Source: Labyrinthula sp. Ha (lineage: Eukaryota; Sar; Bigyra; Labyrinthulida; Labyrinthulaceae). From it: a stretch of DNA of 64,000 nt. The translations under genes were made by a program, and so were the position numbers. Numbering within the stretch: position 1 is the stretch's first letter; each line of letters begins with the position of its first letter. Location: assembly GCA_015227615.1 (NCBI GenBank), contig JAALGZ010000005.1, positions 992,001-1,056,000 on the forward strand, given 5' to 3'. Of this stretch, positions 23,588 through 33,978 are shown piece by piece. Under the pieces are notes generated by a model, which saw only the letters and a program-made list of their open reading frames with translations, had not been told where the DNA came from and searched no databases.

Positions 23588-24205
23588 TTATTCCGCCACT
23601 TTTTCTTCAACAGAGTCTGTGTCACTATCGTTTGTAGACATCATTTGAGTTGTTTCTATCTTTACATAGTACTGAGCTTGAGCCAACGCAGCTTTAAGTA
23701 CGTCTAGCAATGACAGGAGGTAAGGGAGGTACAGCTTTTCAATTCTAAGGGCCCTTCCACCACCACGAGCTAAACATGGAACAGAGTTTGCCTCCGTGGT
23801 CTGCAGTTCGTGTATTATGTTCTTTAGAAGGGTCAATAAAGCAGAAATTTTTCTCACGTCAGCTCCTGTCCATCTTAAAATATCAGCATCTCCCACTGCT
23901 TTTCCCTTGACCAAGAAACAGAATAAAAGCTCGTCAAAATCCCTATTATCTGGCTCTGGTCCGTCCCATGTTTTGGAACCTTGTTCAAACCTAACTCTTC
24001 TCACTTCCTTAACTTTCTCTTCTCCTGATCTAGCTAACCTCGACTCACAAGGTTGGACTTGACTAAAAGTGGCTGATCTGGCTGGTTGTGAGGTGTAGTT
24101 TGTTGTCTTCACTGGATAGATGGCAGAATGATCACCAAATCTCTTAGCCCCTCCTTGATTAACAACGGACCCTTTAGTGTTTCTCTTCGAAAATACGTAG
24201 AACAT
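23588..24205 (-). CDS. Conserved-looking protein of unknown function
   Basis: The product has 205 residues from ATG 24205. The N-terminal 80 residues are polar and probably disordered. The C-terminal 125 residues look folded and mostly helical: a FDELLFCFLVKGKAVG segment, WTGADVRKISALLTLLKNII, then RIEKLYLPYLLSLLDVLKAA and a negatively charged tail. I recognise no family. The 5' end is uncertain, because a splice joining an upstream open stretch (ending KEIEE) across a 47-bp GT-AG segment to RNTKGSVV is also in frame. It is divergent from the kinase gene, with 285 bp between the two starts. Confidence 0.65.
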   Translation of the reverse strand: MFYVFSKRNTKGSVVNQGGAKRFGDHSAIYPVKTTNYTSQPARSATFSQVQPCESRLARSGEEKVKEVRRVRFEQGSKTWDGPEPDNRDFDELLFCFLVKGKAVGDADILRWTGADVRKISALLTLLKNIIHELQTTEANSVPCLARGGGRALRIEKLYLPYLLSLLDVLKAALAQAQYYVKIETTQMMSTNDSDTDSVEEKVAE

Positions 24206-24490
24206 GGTATTTGTGATGAACAAGGTTTTACTTCTTCTATTTCTTTGTAACGGAAAGTTAGTGATTTGGTTTCACTCTGATTCAACAGACAAATCCCGAA
24301 CGAATTTCGTAAGTAACCCAAAATCTAACTGTATATCAAGCGATGGCAAGACACAAATCAGAAAGCTAACATACGTAAACGGTGGACCGAATAATTAATC
24401 AAGAGTAGACCATGGAAATAAATAACATCGGATCTATTACAGAAAAGAATTGAACTTTTAGTAAGCGGACTTTAAAGGAGAAATTTTTCT
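24206..24490. promoter_or_regulatory. Shared promoter region of two divergent genes
   Basis: These 285 bp separate the ATG of the minus-strand unknown gene from the ATG of the plus-strand kinase gene and must serve both. No specific motif is obvious. If the minus-strand gene has an upstream exon, the shared region shrinks further. Confidence 0.5.
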
Positions 24491-25653
24491 ATGTTTGACT
24501 TCGACTTTCATCAAGGAGTGAGTCGTATGTCGTTGAATAACGGTCATTAATTTGACGATTGAAGGAGAAGATTGAAGGTCTTGAACTGCAAATAAAGAGT
24601 GTGCTGAAGAAAAGACAAAGGAAAAGTGTTACCATAAAAGATATTAAGAAGCTTCGTACACTTTTAACAACTTTTCCGTGTTCAAATTTCCCCGAATGCC
24701 AAAAAATAGGAGCTTTTGTCCTTGGTAGCTTGAAGACTGCCAGTTTCTCGAGGAGAAATGCTGGGAAGATTTTTTGTGTACCAGGACAGACGCACGGAAA
24801 AACAAGCTTCTCTCAGACCAGGACTTGTTTTAGTAAAACAATTTGTTTTAAGCGAAAGGTAGACGTGCTGAAGTTTATTAATGAAGTTTCTACACTTTCA
24901 ACTTTCCGCTTTAGTGGGAAGTTTATTATAAAATTGATTACCTTTGGAGTATCTTTTCCAGCTGAAGGTTTCTTATCTTTCAAAAAGTATAGCATCACCC
25001 TGAAGGAGCTCCAGAGTACCTTTGAAGTCTTGATTGGACTTTTGGTGCAAGTATGTCGTGGGCTCAACTTTTTGCACGAGAATCACGTACTCCATAATGA
25101 CTTGAAACCAGAAAATGTTCTTCTTGAAAAAGATTTAAATTCTTACTCTGCATTGATAACTGATTTTGGTGAAGCTTGTTTCTATGCGCTTGATCCTCAC
25201 TCTGGAAGTGTACTCACTTCCTTGCCTAATAAAATAACTCCTTCTGGAACAGAATACATAAAGGCCCCAGAACGAATTATTGGACAAGTCAAGCAGAAGC
25301 TTTTTTTCTTCTCGAACAGTAGACAAACTTACTTCAGTGCTGTAAGCCCAGCCTCAGATATTTGGTCCCTTGGTTGCTTGATTTTTGAAGTAATTGTAAA
25401 CGAAATATTATTCCCAGAGGCGATATTTAACTGGCCCGAGTTCTATTCCTTGTTGACGAATGATTCCTCTAGTAATGCTTTCGATTGGGAGAGGAGAAAC
25501 AAATTAATGAAGAGTACTGTTTCCTCACCAAGTAAAAAGGAAAAGATTGTTAAGCTCTGCAATATAATGGGACTTGTGCTAGTAAAAGACAAAGAGCGAC
25601 GAGCAACAGGGCAAAAACTTGAAAAAACATTAGAGAGTGTACACATAGGGTAA
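24491..25653 (+). CDS. Divergent eukaryotic-type protein kinase
   Basis: Two exons, 24491-24517 and 24565-25653, with a 47-bp intron that has a strong GTGAGT donor, give 371 residues. The catalytic loop is HNDLKPENVLL (Asp188), with Asn in place of the usual Arg. The Mg-binding loop is TDFGEAC (DFG 209-211), and SASDIWSLG-type helix F is present as ASDIWSLGCLIFEVIV. GTEYIKAPERI matches the APE motif. The N-lobe is poorly conserved: no clear glycine-rich loop is visible, and the VAIK lysine can only be guessed near SKTICFKRK. An insert rich in K, F and S lies between APE and helix F. Catalytic residues are kept, so activity is plausible, but the family is not assignable. The stop is 10 bp from that of the convergent LENG1-like gene. 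Confidence 0.85.
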
Positions 25654-25663
25654 TATAATATTA

Positions 25664-26179
25664 TTAGTACTTGGATTTTTTGTGTTTCTTTTTCTTTTTA
25701 CGCTTCTTCCTCTTATTCTTTCTCTTTTCCTGGAGCTCTGGAAAACATGACATGGCCACTTGAGTCTGCTCAACAAGACTGTTTATTTGAGCTAATGGGT
25801 CAAGCAAAGACTTCATCCTATCATCATTTAGAGGAGATATGTGGCTTGCTTTAGAGTTGAACTTTCTCTTTTTTGGGAAAGGTCTTGCTGACCTTATTTT
25901 TCCGAGTTCGTGTGGTGCCACTAAATTGCTTTTTTTTTCAAGTTCCTCTTCAAGAGTTGTTTTACCATCTATTGAATCAGAAAATAAATTAACATGTCCT
26001 TTTGCTCCATCTTTCTTTGCTTTTAGTGCAGAATTTAAACGCTCGTTTGAAGCTTTTTCTTTCTTCTTGTTTTCTCGTTCTGTTTCAATTGCTGCCAAGT
26101 TCTCATCTCTTTTCACTTTCTCTATGTTGTCTTTGTTCCACACATGCCAGGATTTATGACGAAGAATATTTAGCGGCAT
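25664..26179 (-). CDS. LENG1: CIR N-terminal domain protein, LENG1-like
   Basis: The product has 171 residues from ATG 26179 in a single exon. The first 40 residues, MPLNILRHKSWHVWNKDNIE followed by KVKRDENLAAIE, match the Cir_N domain shared by CBF1-interacting corepressor and leukocyte-receptor-cluster member 1 proteins, which are nuclear and spliceosome-associated. The middle is polar and charged. The C-terminus is an extreme Lys/Arg run (KRKNKRKKRKKKKKHKK) that would serve as a nuclear localisation or RNA-contact tail. Given the size and the lack of other domains, LENG1 is the closer label. The family is found across eukaryotes and its exact biochemical role is not known. Confidence 0.85.
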   Translation of the reverse strand: MPLNILRHKSWHVWNKDNIEKVKRDENLAAIETERENKKKEKASNERLNSALKAKKDGAKGHVNLFSDSIDGKTTLEEELEKKSNLVAPHELGKIRSARPFPKKRKFNSKASHISPLNDDRMKSLLDPLAQINSLVEQTQVAMSCFPELQEKRKNKRKKRKKKKKHKKSKY

Positions 26180-26588
26180 TTTAAAAGATTTCTCCCTCGG
26201 AAGGCTTAGAACTGATGCTCTTCTGCAACTTGTAACTAAGGCAGCTCTTAATAAGAAATAAGAACTTCAGAAATTCTTTGTGGTAATTTCACACTGCGTT
26301 AAATTTTAGAGTTCCCGCATGAAGGTCATTTTGCAATTGATCCGGAATAGTGTTTATCGAGGCCAGCCTTCCAAAGGCCGCTTAATTTCATTGGATGAAT
26401 TATTTCATTGGATAATCCAATTACCCAAAAAATTAAAAACAAAAACCAGTAAAAGACTCAGGTCAAAAACTGAAGTATTGTGTTATGCAGTTACACAAAC
26501 GTAATACATTTTCTTTTATATCATTCATAGAAAGAATGAGAGGGTGTATTAATACATATTCAAGCAAGCGAAAAGCTATCAGAAAGAA

Positions 26589-26691
26589 GTTGTTCCGATA
26601 TATGAAAGCTGCTTCCCCTGAACAAGTGAACAGAAATTAGTTGTTTTGATATATGAAACCACATTCTCTTGAGGAAATGGAACTGGAAACA
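26589..26691 (+). repeat. Imperfect 51-bp tandem duplication with coding periodicity
   Basis: Two diverged copies run from 26589 to 26639 and from 26640 to 26690, each opening GTTGTT(C/T)(C/T)GATATATGAAA. The unit is 17 codons and reads KLFRYMKAASPEQVNRN against LF-YMKPHSLEEMELETV in one frame. It is probably the remnant of a repeat-containing protein gene. Confidence 0.5.
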
Positions 26692-27040
26692 GTTGTGCAA
26701 CTTTATTTATTCATACAAACATGAGGGGGGTGGATTTTTATGTATTGAGAAGCCGCACGGGGCTAGGTTTAGCCTTTTCAGAAAAAAACTAGCCATAGAC
26801 CCTAGTTGATCTGTATCAAAGAATGATGAACCCCACGATGGGGTTTAGGTTGACTTTCTTTCTAAATTTATTATTATTCTCTAGGTATTCAGAGCAAAGG
26901 TTAGCCCTTTCAGAGAAAAGCTAACCATTGACAATGTATATGAAAGAAACAACAAAAGAAACATCCAATGAAAATGTTAAAAACCCAAGAAGGTAGTTAC
27001 TGTTTATGTTTTTATATTCTAGAATAAAAAAAGGATGAGG

Positions 27041-27139
27041 GTTGGGTTAAGGGAGTGAGTACCTAGGAGGAGAGCTGGGTTAAGGGAGTGAGTACCTAGG
27101 AGGAGAGCTGGATTAAGGGATGTGAAGGGAAGTGAGTAC
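27041..27139 (+). repeat. 33-bp minisatellite
   Basis: Two nearly identical 33-bp units (27041-27073 and 27074-27106), built on GGGTTAAGGGAGTGAGTACC and AGGAGGAGA, are followed by a third that diverges after about 14 bp. It lies close to the truncated end of the MULE fragment. Confidence 0.85.
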
Positions 27140-27179
27140 GCTTAGAAAACTCCCAAGGTAGGACATAGGTAGACGAATA

Positions 27180-27992
27180 TTAAAAGAAAATGTACTTAGT
27201 TGTTAAAGCTTTGTTGATCTGTACTGAGTCAGGGTACAGATCAAACAGTTCTTTTTGTACTTTAGTTTGAAAACTTAATCCTTTTAGTATTGGTTTTCCG
27301 CTCTCTTCATTAGCAAAGTACACTTCAAATCTTCCTCCTTTTGCTAAATGCTGCTGACCAGTCTTCATTAATATCTACACGCAAGTGTCTTCAGAGTTTC
27401 TTCCTTCAGTTTTTAATCTTTTTACTTCACGCTTAACTAAAGAACTGTCGAAGTGCACACCTGGAAACTCACGATGTAACGCAACTTCAACATTGGCCAA
27501 GCTGGTGTAAGCTAAAGTTAAGTACCTTAGCAATTTTAACTCATTTTCCTTTAGATCACATCGGAACCTTCTTTTATTTGGATCCAATTTAACTTCATGT
27601 CCTGAGTGTTTAAGGTTCTTAATCTGGAAGATGTACTTTGGTAGACTTAGATCAAACTTAATGTTTAACTCAAAAGTGCAAGTAGGTGAAGAAAGGCATT
27701 TAAAGTTGCATCTTCTTATCATTCTGTTGTTAAAACCAAAGATTTTTTTGGTTTCTTCCTCAGAAAACCTGTGTGATGAGGCTTTTTCCCATCTAAATCT
27801 TTTCGCAGCCACGGTGTTAAGTACTTCAAACATAGTTTCTGATGTGGAACCTCTTAATACGGTCCAATCATCATTTGGAAGTGTTTGGTTGTTTGGTTGG
27901 AGATCTAGTTCTTCTACTTTGGTTGAGTTTGTGTCCATTTGGTTTCGTTTGTTTTTCCTTTTTTTCCATAAATTTAGGGTCCTGTGGACCAA
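27180..27992 (-). mobile_element. MULE-type transposase fragment
   Basis: About 270 codons remain on the minus strand, in one frame with a single TAG (27377-27375) splitting it into 205 and 62 residues. The first part carries a FAR1/WRKY-GCM1-like zinc-binding region: FRWEKASSHRFSEEE, then CNFKCLSSPTCTF and KHSGHEV, supplying C-x3-C-x5-C and H-x2-H ligands. A helical FPGVHFDSSLVKREV segment follows. The second part, GRFEVYFANEESGKPILKG and LFDLYPDSVQI, reads like the start of the MULE catalytic domain, where the first DDE aspartate would fall. The remainder of the transposase is missing, so the copy is truncated. There is no ATG at the left edge of the frame; the first is at 27938. A more decayed relative lies at 8.3-9.85 kb. 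Confidence 0.75.
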
Positions 27993-27999
27993 AAGCGAC

Positions 28000-30180
28000 T
28001 ATTTTTTTAATGGAAGTGGTCTTCCAGAGGTTGACCTTCCAAAAACCGATCCCCGGCCACTTATCGCTTGACCAGCTGATCCACTTTTCATTTCATTTTC
28101 ACCATAGGAAGTCTTTCGTAAGATATTGGGTATGTAGCAGTAATATTCTACCCTTAGAGTATGTCAGGACCAGTTGATATATCATAAATTTTTTAAGCGC
28201 TCTAAGAATATAGAAAATGCCTATATGACCAGGACTATGTGATCAACTTAATCATTGATAATAAATTTGAATCAAGCAAACTAGTTTGTGAGCGACCGGA
28301 GCTAATTAAAATGAAAAAAAAAGGGGGGTGTAGCACGTAATTATTGGTAAATCAATATGCATCGCTGCTTATTTCTAGAAACAAAATCTGTACTTGTTTG
28401 CAATGGATAACTCTTTATGCTTTTATCGAACATAATTCTTGTTAGTACAGTCACTAAGAATATCATCATACAGTTCTCAAAAAGAGCGTAATGACCATAC
28501 ATGAACTTTTTAAATCGAAATATTTATCATAAGTTATATTAAATGGGTGAGGAAAAGTCTGTTAAAAGAATATTAGGTGCTATGAACACAATATTTACGC
28601 GCTTGACAGACGTTCATTTTATGAAGAGAATGAATAAAGCTCTAATGGGATACATGTAATGTTTTCTTCAGTTAAGCTGGATGTTGTATCCATGATTATT
28701 ATTTAAGTTTTTTGTGCGGTACTGTAGCAATTTTTTTCAGTTGACAGCTAGTTAAGCTTATGTATGAAAGTACTTGTGTACGAAGAGTGTGTAATAGACT
28801 AAGCAGAGATTTGAGAGAATTTTTCTAGTTGAGTTGAAAACAATAGCAAAAAAACGAAGAATGATTTGTTTTACTTAGCTAAGCTTATTCATCATGAATA
28901 AAAATAATTTGATCGAGGTTCGCTTCCTGTAGAAACAGCATGTATATGAACCTTAAGCGTCGCAGCCCATGGAAGTTTCAAACATTATATATATTTAAGG
29001 AGTTGCCTTGGCTAAAAGGTAAGAAAGAATAAATGCTCAAGGTATAAGTTTTCAGAAATAATATTGTCAGTATGTTCAGGGATTGGATTCTAAAGGAAGA
29101 TAGTTACTTCCAAGAATTGCAAGATATGAAGCTGGAAGATCAGATTTCCCGGTTGAACGAGTCTGCCAACGTTATGTTCTCTTTTATGAGTATTAGTTGC
29201 CTAGTTAGTTGTGACCGTTACTACAAGTGTTTGATAGCTGATGAGATGCGCTTGAATTCAGTGCTATATGAACATATTTCACTGATTCCCAGCAAGAATC
29301 AACTATTTAGCTACAGTGCAGTAAAGGCATATTAATCCGTTCAAATTAACTTGAATTGACCATAAACCTTGGAAAAAAATTAGTTAACATAGTGTTCGGA
29401 CTATACTTCTGCGCTCAGGTTGACTATTTGTAGAATATCAACATTTATTAAGAACTCTAAGGTTGTAGAGAACCCAGTACTGACCGAGTTCTATCTTTTG
29501 TCAGTGTTGTCATTTAAGGTTTTAAACTGGTTAGATATGATACGTGTGTTGAGGAAGTTTTATCGGTTACCACTGCACTTGGAGTATCTTCTCAAGCACT
29601 GAATTCCTCAGAAAGGCATTGTGTTATACGTTGTATTAGGTAACAAGTTACTGGTTTCTCCGATGAATTTAGTCACACTAAATTTGGGCTAATTCGTTCC
29701 AGGTATTAGGGTTAAGGTTAATCTCCTCTCTGCCATATTAATTCCAGAAAGCTATGTCTTCGACCAGTTGAGGAGTAGAACTTACGACATGATTAAACAT
29801 TCCATTTCACATAGAATCACTAGCAAAGCTCCAGATTTTAGCAGTTTGGCGAAGTCCTGGTGTCTTAATTCTCCGTTCAAAAGTTTTCTCATGAGTAATT
29901 TTTCCGAGTTTGTTAAAGCGATTATGTGCCATTCTGCTCAGCTTCAAAGTTATTTTATTTTTCGAGTTGAATAAAATTAAGTTTTGGAATCTTTTTCTAA
30001 TACCTTGTATTAGCTACTTTTCAGTCTTGGTGCCTTTTTCTGTTCAAGAAAACTAAGAACTTCAGGTTAAACTGCAGTTACAGTAAACAAAAGAACTTTA
30101 TAATATCTTATACAAAAATCAGAGAACATATGGAAGATATGAGGTTAGTTTCATTATCTATGACCTAATATAGAAGAGAA
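28000..30180. other. Gene-poor stretch
   Basis: No intact gene is visible. A frame-preserved relic at 29.07-29.97 kb is listed separately. The rest is AT-rich unique sequence. Confidence 0.5.
29072..29974 (+). pseudogene. Frame-preserved coding relic, family unknown
   Basis: Three open segments, of 87, 60 and 68 codons, lie one after another in the same frame with no shift. They are separated by short stretches with about eight stops in all. Phrases include MFRDWILKEDSYFQELQDMK, VLNWLDMIRVLRKFYRLPLH and DFSSLAKSWCLNSPFKSFLM. The constant frame suggests decay by base changes rather than indels, or an unresolved exon structure. I recognise no family. Confidence 0.35.
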
Positions 30181-30183
30181 TAT

Positions 30184-30203
30184 AGTTAATAGTTAATAGT
30201 TAA
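30184..30203 (-). repeat. LINE 3' tail, 7-bp tandem repeat
   Basis: Nearly three copies of a 7-bp unit (AGTTAAT on the plus strand) mark the likely 3' terminus of the minus-strand LINE. Short tandem tails in place of poly(A) are usual for several non-LTR clades. Confidence 0.6.
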
Positions 30204-30409
30204 GGTGGGAGTAAGGTACTACATCTGCAAATCCGCCTATGCGTTTATCTTAGGGTCCGATGCCGGTCCGCCGCTCACTAGGGAAGCTTCCCGTCTCGTG
30301 CTCCTACTGTCACTAAACTAAACTGGTTTGTGGGATTTCGAGACACTATTGGCACGATCACGATAGTTTTCCCGTTGTACTCACTTATCGCATTTGATCT
30401 TCCAAGATA

Positions 30410-30440
30410 GTGATTTCCCAAAATCGTGATTTCCCAAAAT
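30410..30440. repeat. 16-bp tandem duplication
   Basis: Two identical 15-bp copies of GTGATTTCCCAAAAT, separated by one C, lie within the 3' untranslated part of the LINE. Confidence 0.8.
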
Positions 30441-30741
30441 TTGTGGATAATCCAAATCGAAATTAACAAATCACGCTAGAAATCATGAAAGAGATTGAGA
30501 TATTGTCGTGCGTCGTATCCAGTGCTCCTGATATCAAATAAATTGTTTCAAGTTCCTTTATTGATCATATCGAGATGTCCTGCACGAGTTTTTTACTTCT
30601 ACTGTCGCTCATCATTCTATTTTACAAGATAATCGTGGTTTATGAAGAGATCCAGATAAGTATGCTCCAGTTATCCATCCAAGAAGCAACTGAGGGTCGA
30701 AGTTACCTTAAATGCACATGGGAATTTTATCGAGTGATAAG

Positions 30742-33700
30742 CTAAGGTGTTGTTTGTGGTGGGGTTGGGCTGTTCTCCCCGGGTGGTGGCGGGTGAAGGG
30801 GAGGGCGTGGTTCATGGTATTCTAGTTCTTCTCTAGTATGCTCCAGTGGTACGTTCAAGTCTTCAGTTGGAGTAGCAGTTTGTGGAAAAAGATATGCTTC
30901 AAGTTTCCTTGAGGATTCCGCCAGTTCCATATCCATTTCTGCCGTTGTGCATGTTTCCAGCCAGCCTTTTTGTTTTTCCTTTAATATTTTTATGATGTTT
31001 ATATCACCAGCTTTGAGGATGTAAGCCTTCTTCGTGTGTTCAAGTGGTCGAGTTGGATTAGGTTGGAGGAGGGTGCGTTTTATATCTCTAGAGAGATTGT
31101 TCAAGGCTTTGGATGTATCTTTGTTTTCCAGGCTCCAGAACTCGCTGCCATATTGGATTTTTGAGACCACAAGTGCTTTCACTATGTTCTTTTTCCTTCT
31201 GGCAGTCAGCATATTACTCCTCAGTATCGGTTGCAGTTTACGAAGAGTTTCTTGTGCAGCGTGTATTCTAGCGGATGGGTTGACATGGGTTTCACCTGTT
31301 GCTGTTATATCCACTCCAAGGTATCTAAAGGTTTTTACTCCTTTGATGGTTCCAAGCTTGGTTTCCAGGTTTTCTTCTATTGGGATGTTGCTGTAGAGGA
31401 AGTTTGGTTCAGCTGCAGCGACTGCTGTAGTGCCCTTTCTACTTCGAACTAACGCGGTCCCCGGTCCAAGACATTGTGCTTTATGTCCTACAAGGGCATC
31501 TTTTGACGAGAAGTTTCTGGAACAAGAGGTGCAGGCGTGTTTATTGGCGAGTTGTTGAATTGCAGTGTCTGAAAGCTTATCTTTGAGCCTCATTCTCCTG
31601 ACTATTCCCATGAGTTGAGTTTTCTGTGTATTTATCTTTAGGCCAGACAATTGCGAGAGCTCTTCTGTATATTGAACAAAGTGTTTCAAGATGTTTCTAT
31701 CTTTACTCATGATACAAAGGTCGTCAGCAAATCCGAAAATGTTTTGAAAGGAGAATTCTGCTTCTGGAAAGTTCAAGTTTATTTTCTTTATTATCCTTCG
31801 GAGCAGAGAGTCCAGAGCAAGTACAAATAACGTGGGACTTAGTGAATCACCTTGTAGCACGCCTTTGTTTATTTCTACTCTGTCGTTTATATGTTTTCCT
31901 ATCTTTACTTGGACTGCAGCATATTTATATAGGTAAAGGATTATATTGATAAAGTTAGCAGGAACTTTTCTCTCTTTTAAGCTAAGCTCAAGGAAAGGAT
32001 GTTTACAAGAGTCAAAAGCTTTTTTGAAATCTATAAAGAGACATAGTATCTTCGAGTTCTCCATTTGGCTGAGTTTACAGCGGTTCAAGAGGAGTTGAAT
32101 TTTTTGTCTAGTTCCCGTATTCTCTCTAAATTCAGACTGGTAGTTTCCTACTGTTCTTTCCAGGGTATTCTTTAGTCTATTGTTTATTATTTTAGTGATT
32201 AGTTTGTAAGAAGTGTTAAGCAAGGATATTGGCCTATAGTTGGAAGGAAGTTGATGGTTTCCTTTTTTGTATAGGAAGATGATGTTCCCAGTAGAGAGAG
32301 ATATAAGCTCATCTTTGTTCAGGCCACTTGGATCTAAAAATAGTTCTTCTGCAATTTGCTGCAAGTATTTCAATACTATTTTGTTATTCTTTAGGATTTC
32401 GTTTGTGATTCCATCTGGTCCGGGTACTTTATAGTTCTTTAGTGTTTTCGCCGTCTCTTCAAGTTCTTCTAAAGTCGGAGGAGATATATTTGTATCTTCA
32501 GCTTTGGCTTCAAGAATATCCAGTTCGTTGTCCATGATGTTTCCTTCTCTGTTCCTTTGAGTGAGTTCAAGGTATTCTTGGAATACTTTTACTCGTTTTT
32601 TATCGTTTAGGTATTTTCCATCTTCCATGGTAATGGTGCGTTGAGGTTTCCGCTTTTTTCCTACTATCCTTTCTGCTTGTTTGAAAGCTTCATGGATATC
32701 ATTCTTTGCCATAGCTGTATCTATTCTTCTTACTTGAAGGTCCAGCCAGGCTTTGTAGTCATTCAAGGTACTTCTTCTTATCATCTTTTTTAGTATTTTA
32801 GATTCATTTTCAGTTAGAGATTTCCATAGCCTTCTTCTTATTTCAAATAAAGTCTCTGTTCTATCTGAAGATGTTCTGTAGAGTCGCTCATGTGCCACCA
32901 GTGGGATACAGTTTTCAATGGCTTGTTTTACTGTTGACTTGAACGTTTGGAAGTTTAGTCTTGGTTGTTTTCCAGAGTTATTGGATGGTGGGAGCTTGGC
33001 TATTTCTTCTTCGAAACCTTGTCGTATTTCTTCGTTTAGTTTCCAACGGTTTGCGTCAATTTTGAAGAACTCTTTGTAGTTTCGATGCATCTTTGGGTTT
33101 TGGTTGGAGTATTTCCTGAACTTTTGTGAGACTAGTGCTTCAACTGGTTGATGATCAAACTCTGTTCTATTGTGGATTTTCTCTCCTAGTTTTCTTTTTA
33201 TCCGGATTTTTCGGAATAGTGGGGTGCTGCCTTTACACGCTATGATGAAATCTATTTCTGAGCGTTTCTGATTATTCTTGTGCTTTGAATAGTATGTTAC
33301 GTGACTATTTGTATTCTTCGCACCTGTAGCGAAGTATGAGTTGATGATGACCAGGTTGTACTTGTTCAAAAAGTCCCGAAGTATTTTGCCGTTCCTGTTC
33401 GTTCTTGTCGTGTATCTGTAGTTTCCATTACTTGTCACTTCGTTGTGCCGTATTTGAGCGTTCCAGTCGCCTAGGATTATCATGAGGTCTTTTTTCCTTT
33501 TCAGTGAGATCGCTTTCTGGAGTCTTGTTAGAAACTGGCTGTATTCTTTTGCTGTTTTTCCTGCGTGTGGTGCATAGATATTGATGATGTATTAGCTTCT
33601 AGAGTTAAGTTTAGTTTTAACACCTAAAATTCTATCTTCATCAAATACTTTTTCTGTTTCTTTGTCCATGTTCCTGTTGAAGTATGTTGCTAAAATATTG

Positions 33701-33978
33701 ATTTTGTTTTTTTCTGTGTCTTTATTCTTAGAGATATCTGTTGTAAACCAGTTTAGTCTAGAGAAGCTCGCTCTTTCGAGGTATTCCGCTCCTTTACTAC
33801 CAACTTCCTGTATTGCAAGGACGTTTGTATCGGCAGTTAGGGCATATTCCTCGATAGACCTGAGCTTGTAGGAGGTGAGACGGTCAACATTCACAGAGAC
33901 AATTGAGATTGTTCTGGAATCTTGCGCTTCATTGACTGGTGACTGTCTTTCGACTGCCTGAGTGTTGCCGGAACTCAT
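30742..33978 (-). pseudogene. LINE endonuclease/reverse transcriptase reading frame with one stop
   Basis: The frame runs from ATG 33978 to 30742, about 1079 codons, interrupted once by TAA at 33594-33592. The N-terminal part has VSVNVDRLTSYKLRS and LAIQEVGSK of the APE-like endonuclease. After the stop come INIYAPHAG, ILGDWNAQI and TEFDHQPV, the last catalytic motifs. The reverse transcriptase shows YRPISLLNTSYKLITKIIN, FIDFKKAFDS, GVLQGDSLSPTLF and the catalytic FADD. Between FADD and FRYLGVDI sits a zinc finger, CTSCSRNF...GHKAQC, with C-x2-C-x12-H-x4-C spacing. The C-terminus is Pro/His-rich. No RNase H domain and no separate ORF1 are seen. The clade is not certain. Confidence 0.92.

Larger units (their letters stand above)
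26180..27179. other. Intergenic stretch with several local repeats
   Basis: About 1 kb without an intact gene. It contains a 51-bp coding-like tandem duplication (26589-26691) and a 33-bp minisatellite (27041-27139). It also holds two similar short stem-forming segments near 26.76-26.80 and 26.90-26.93 kb that share the theme TTAGCC...TTTCAGA...AAA..TA(G/A)CCAT. It abuts the MULE fragment and may represent part of that element. Confidence 0.5.

Noticed and set aside
26319-28060. Similar phrases near 26.36 and 28.03 kb (GAGG..GACCTTCCAAA-like) as terminal repeats of the MULE
   Set aside because: They match only partly and are in direct, not inverted, orientation.
33592-33594. The in-frame TAA in the LINE, and similar stops in relics, as a sign of a reassigned genetic code
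   Set aside because: Host genes in the window end with TAA, TAG and TGA at sensible places and have none inside recognised domains, so the standard code holds.
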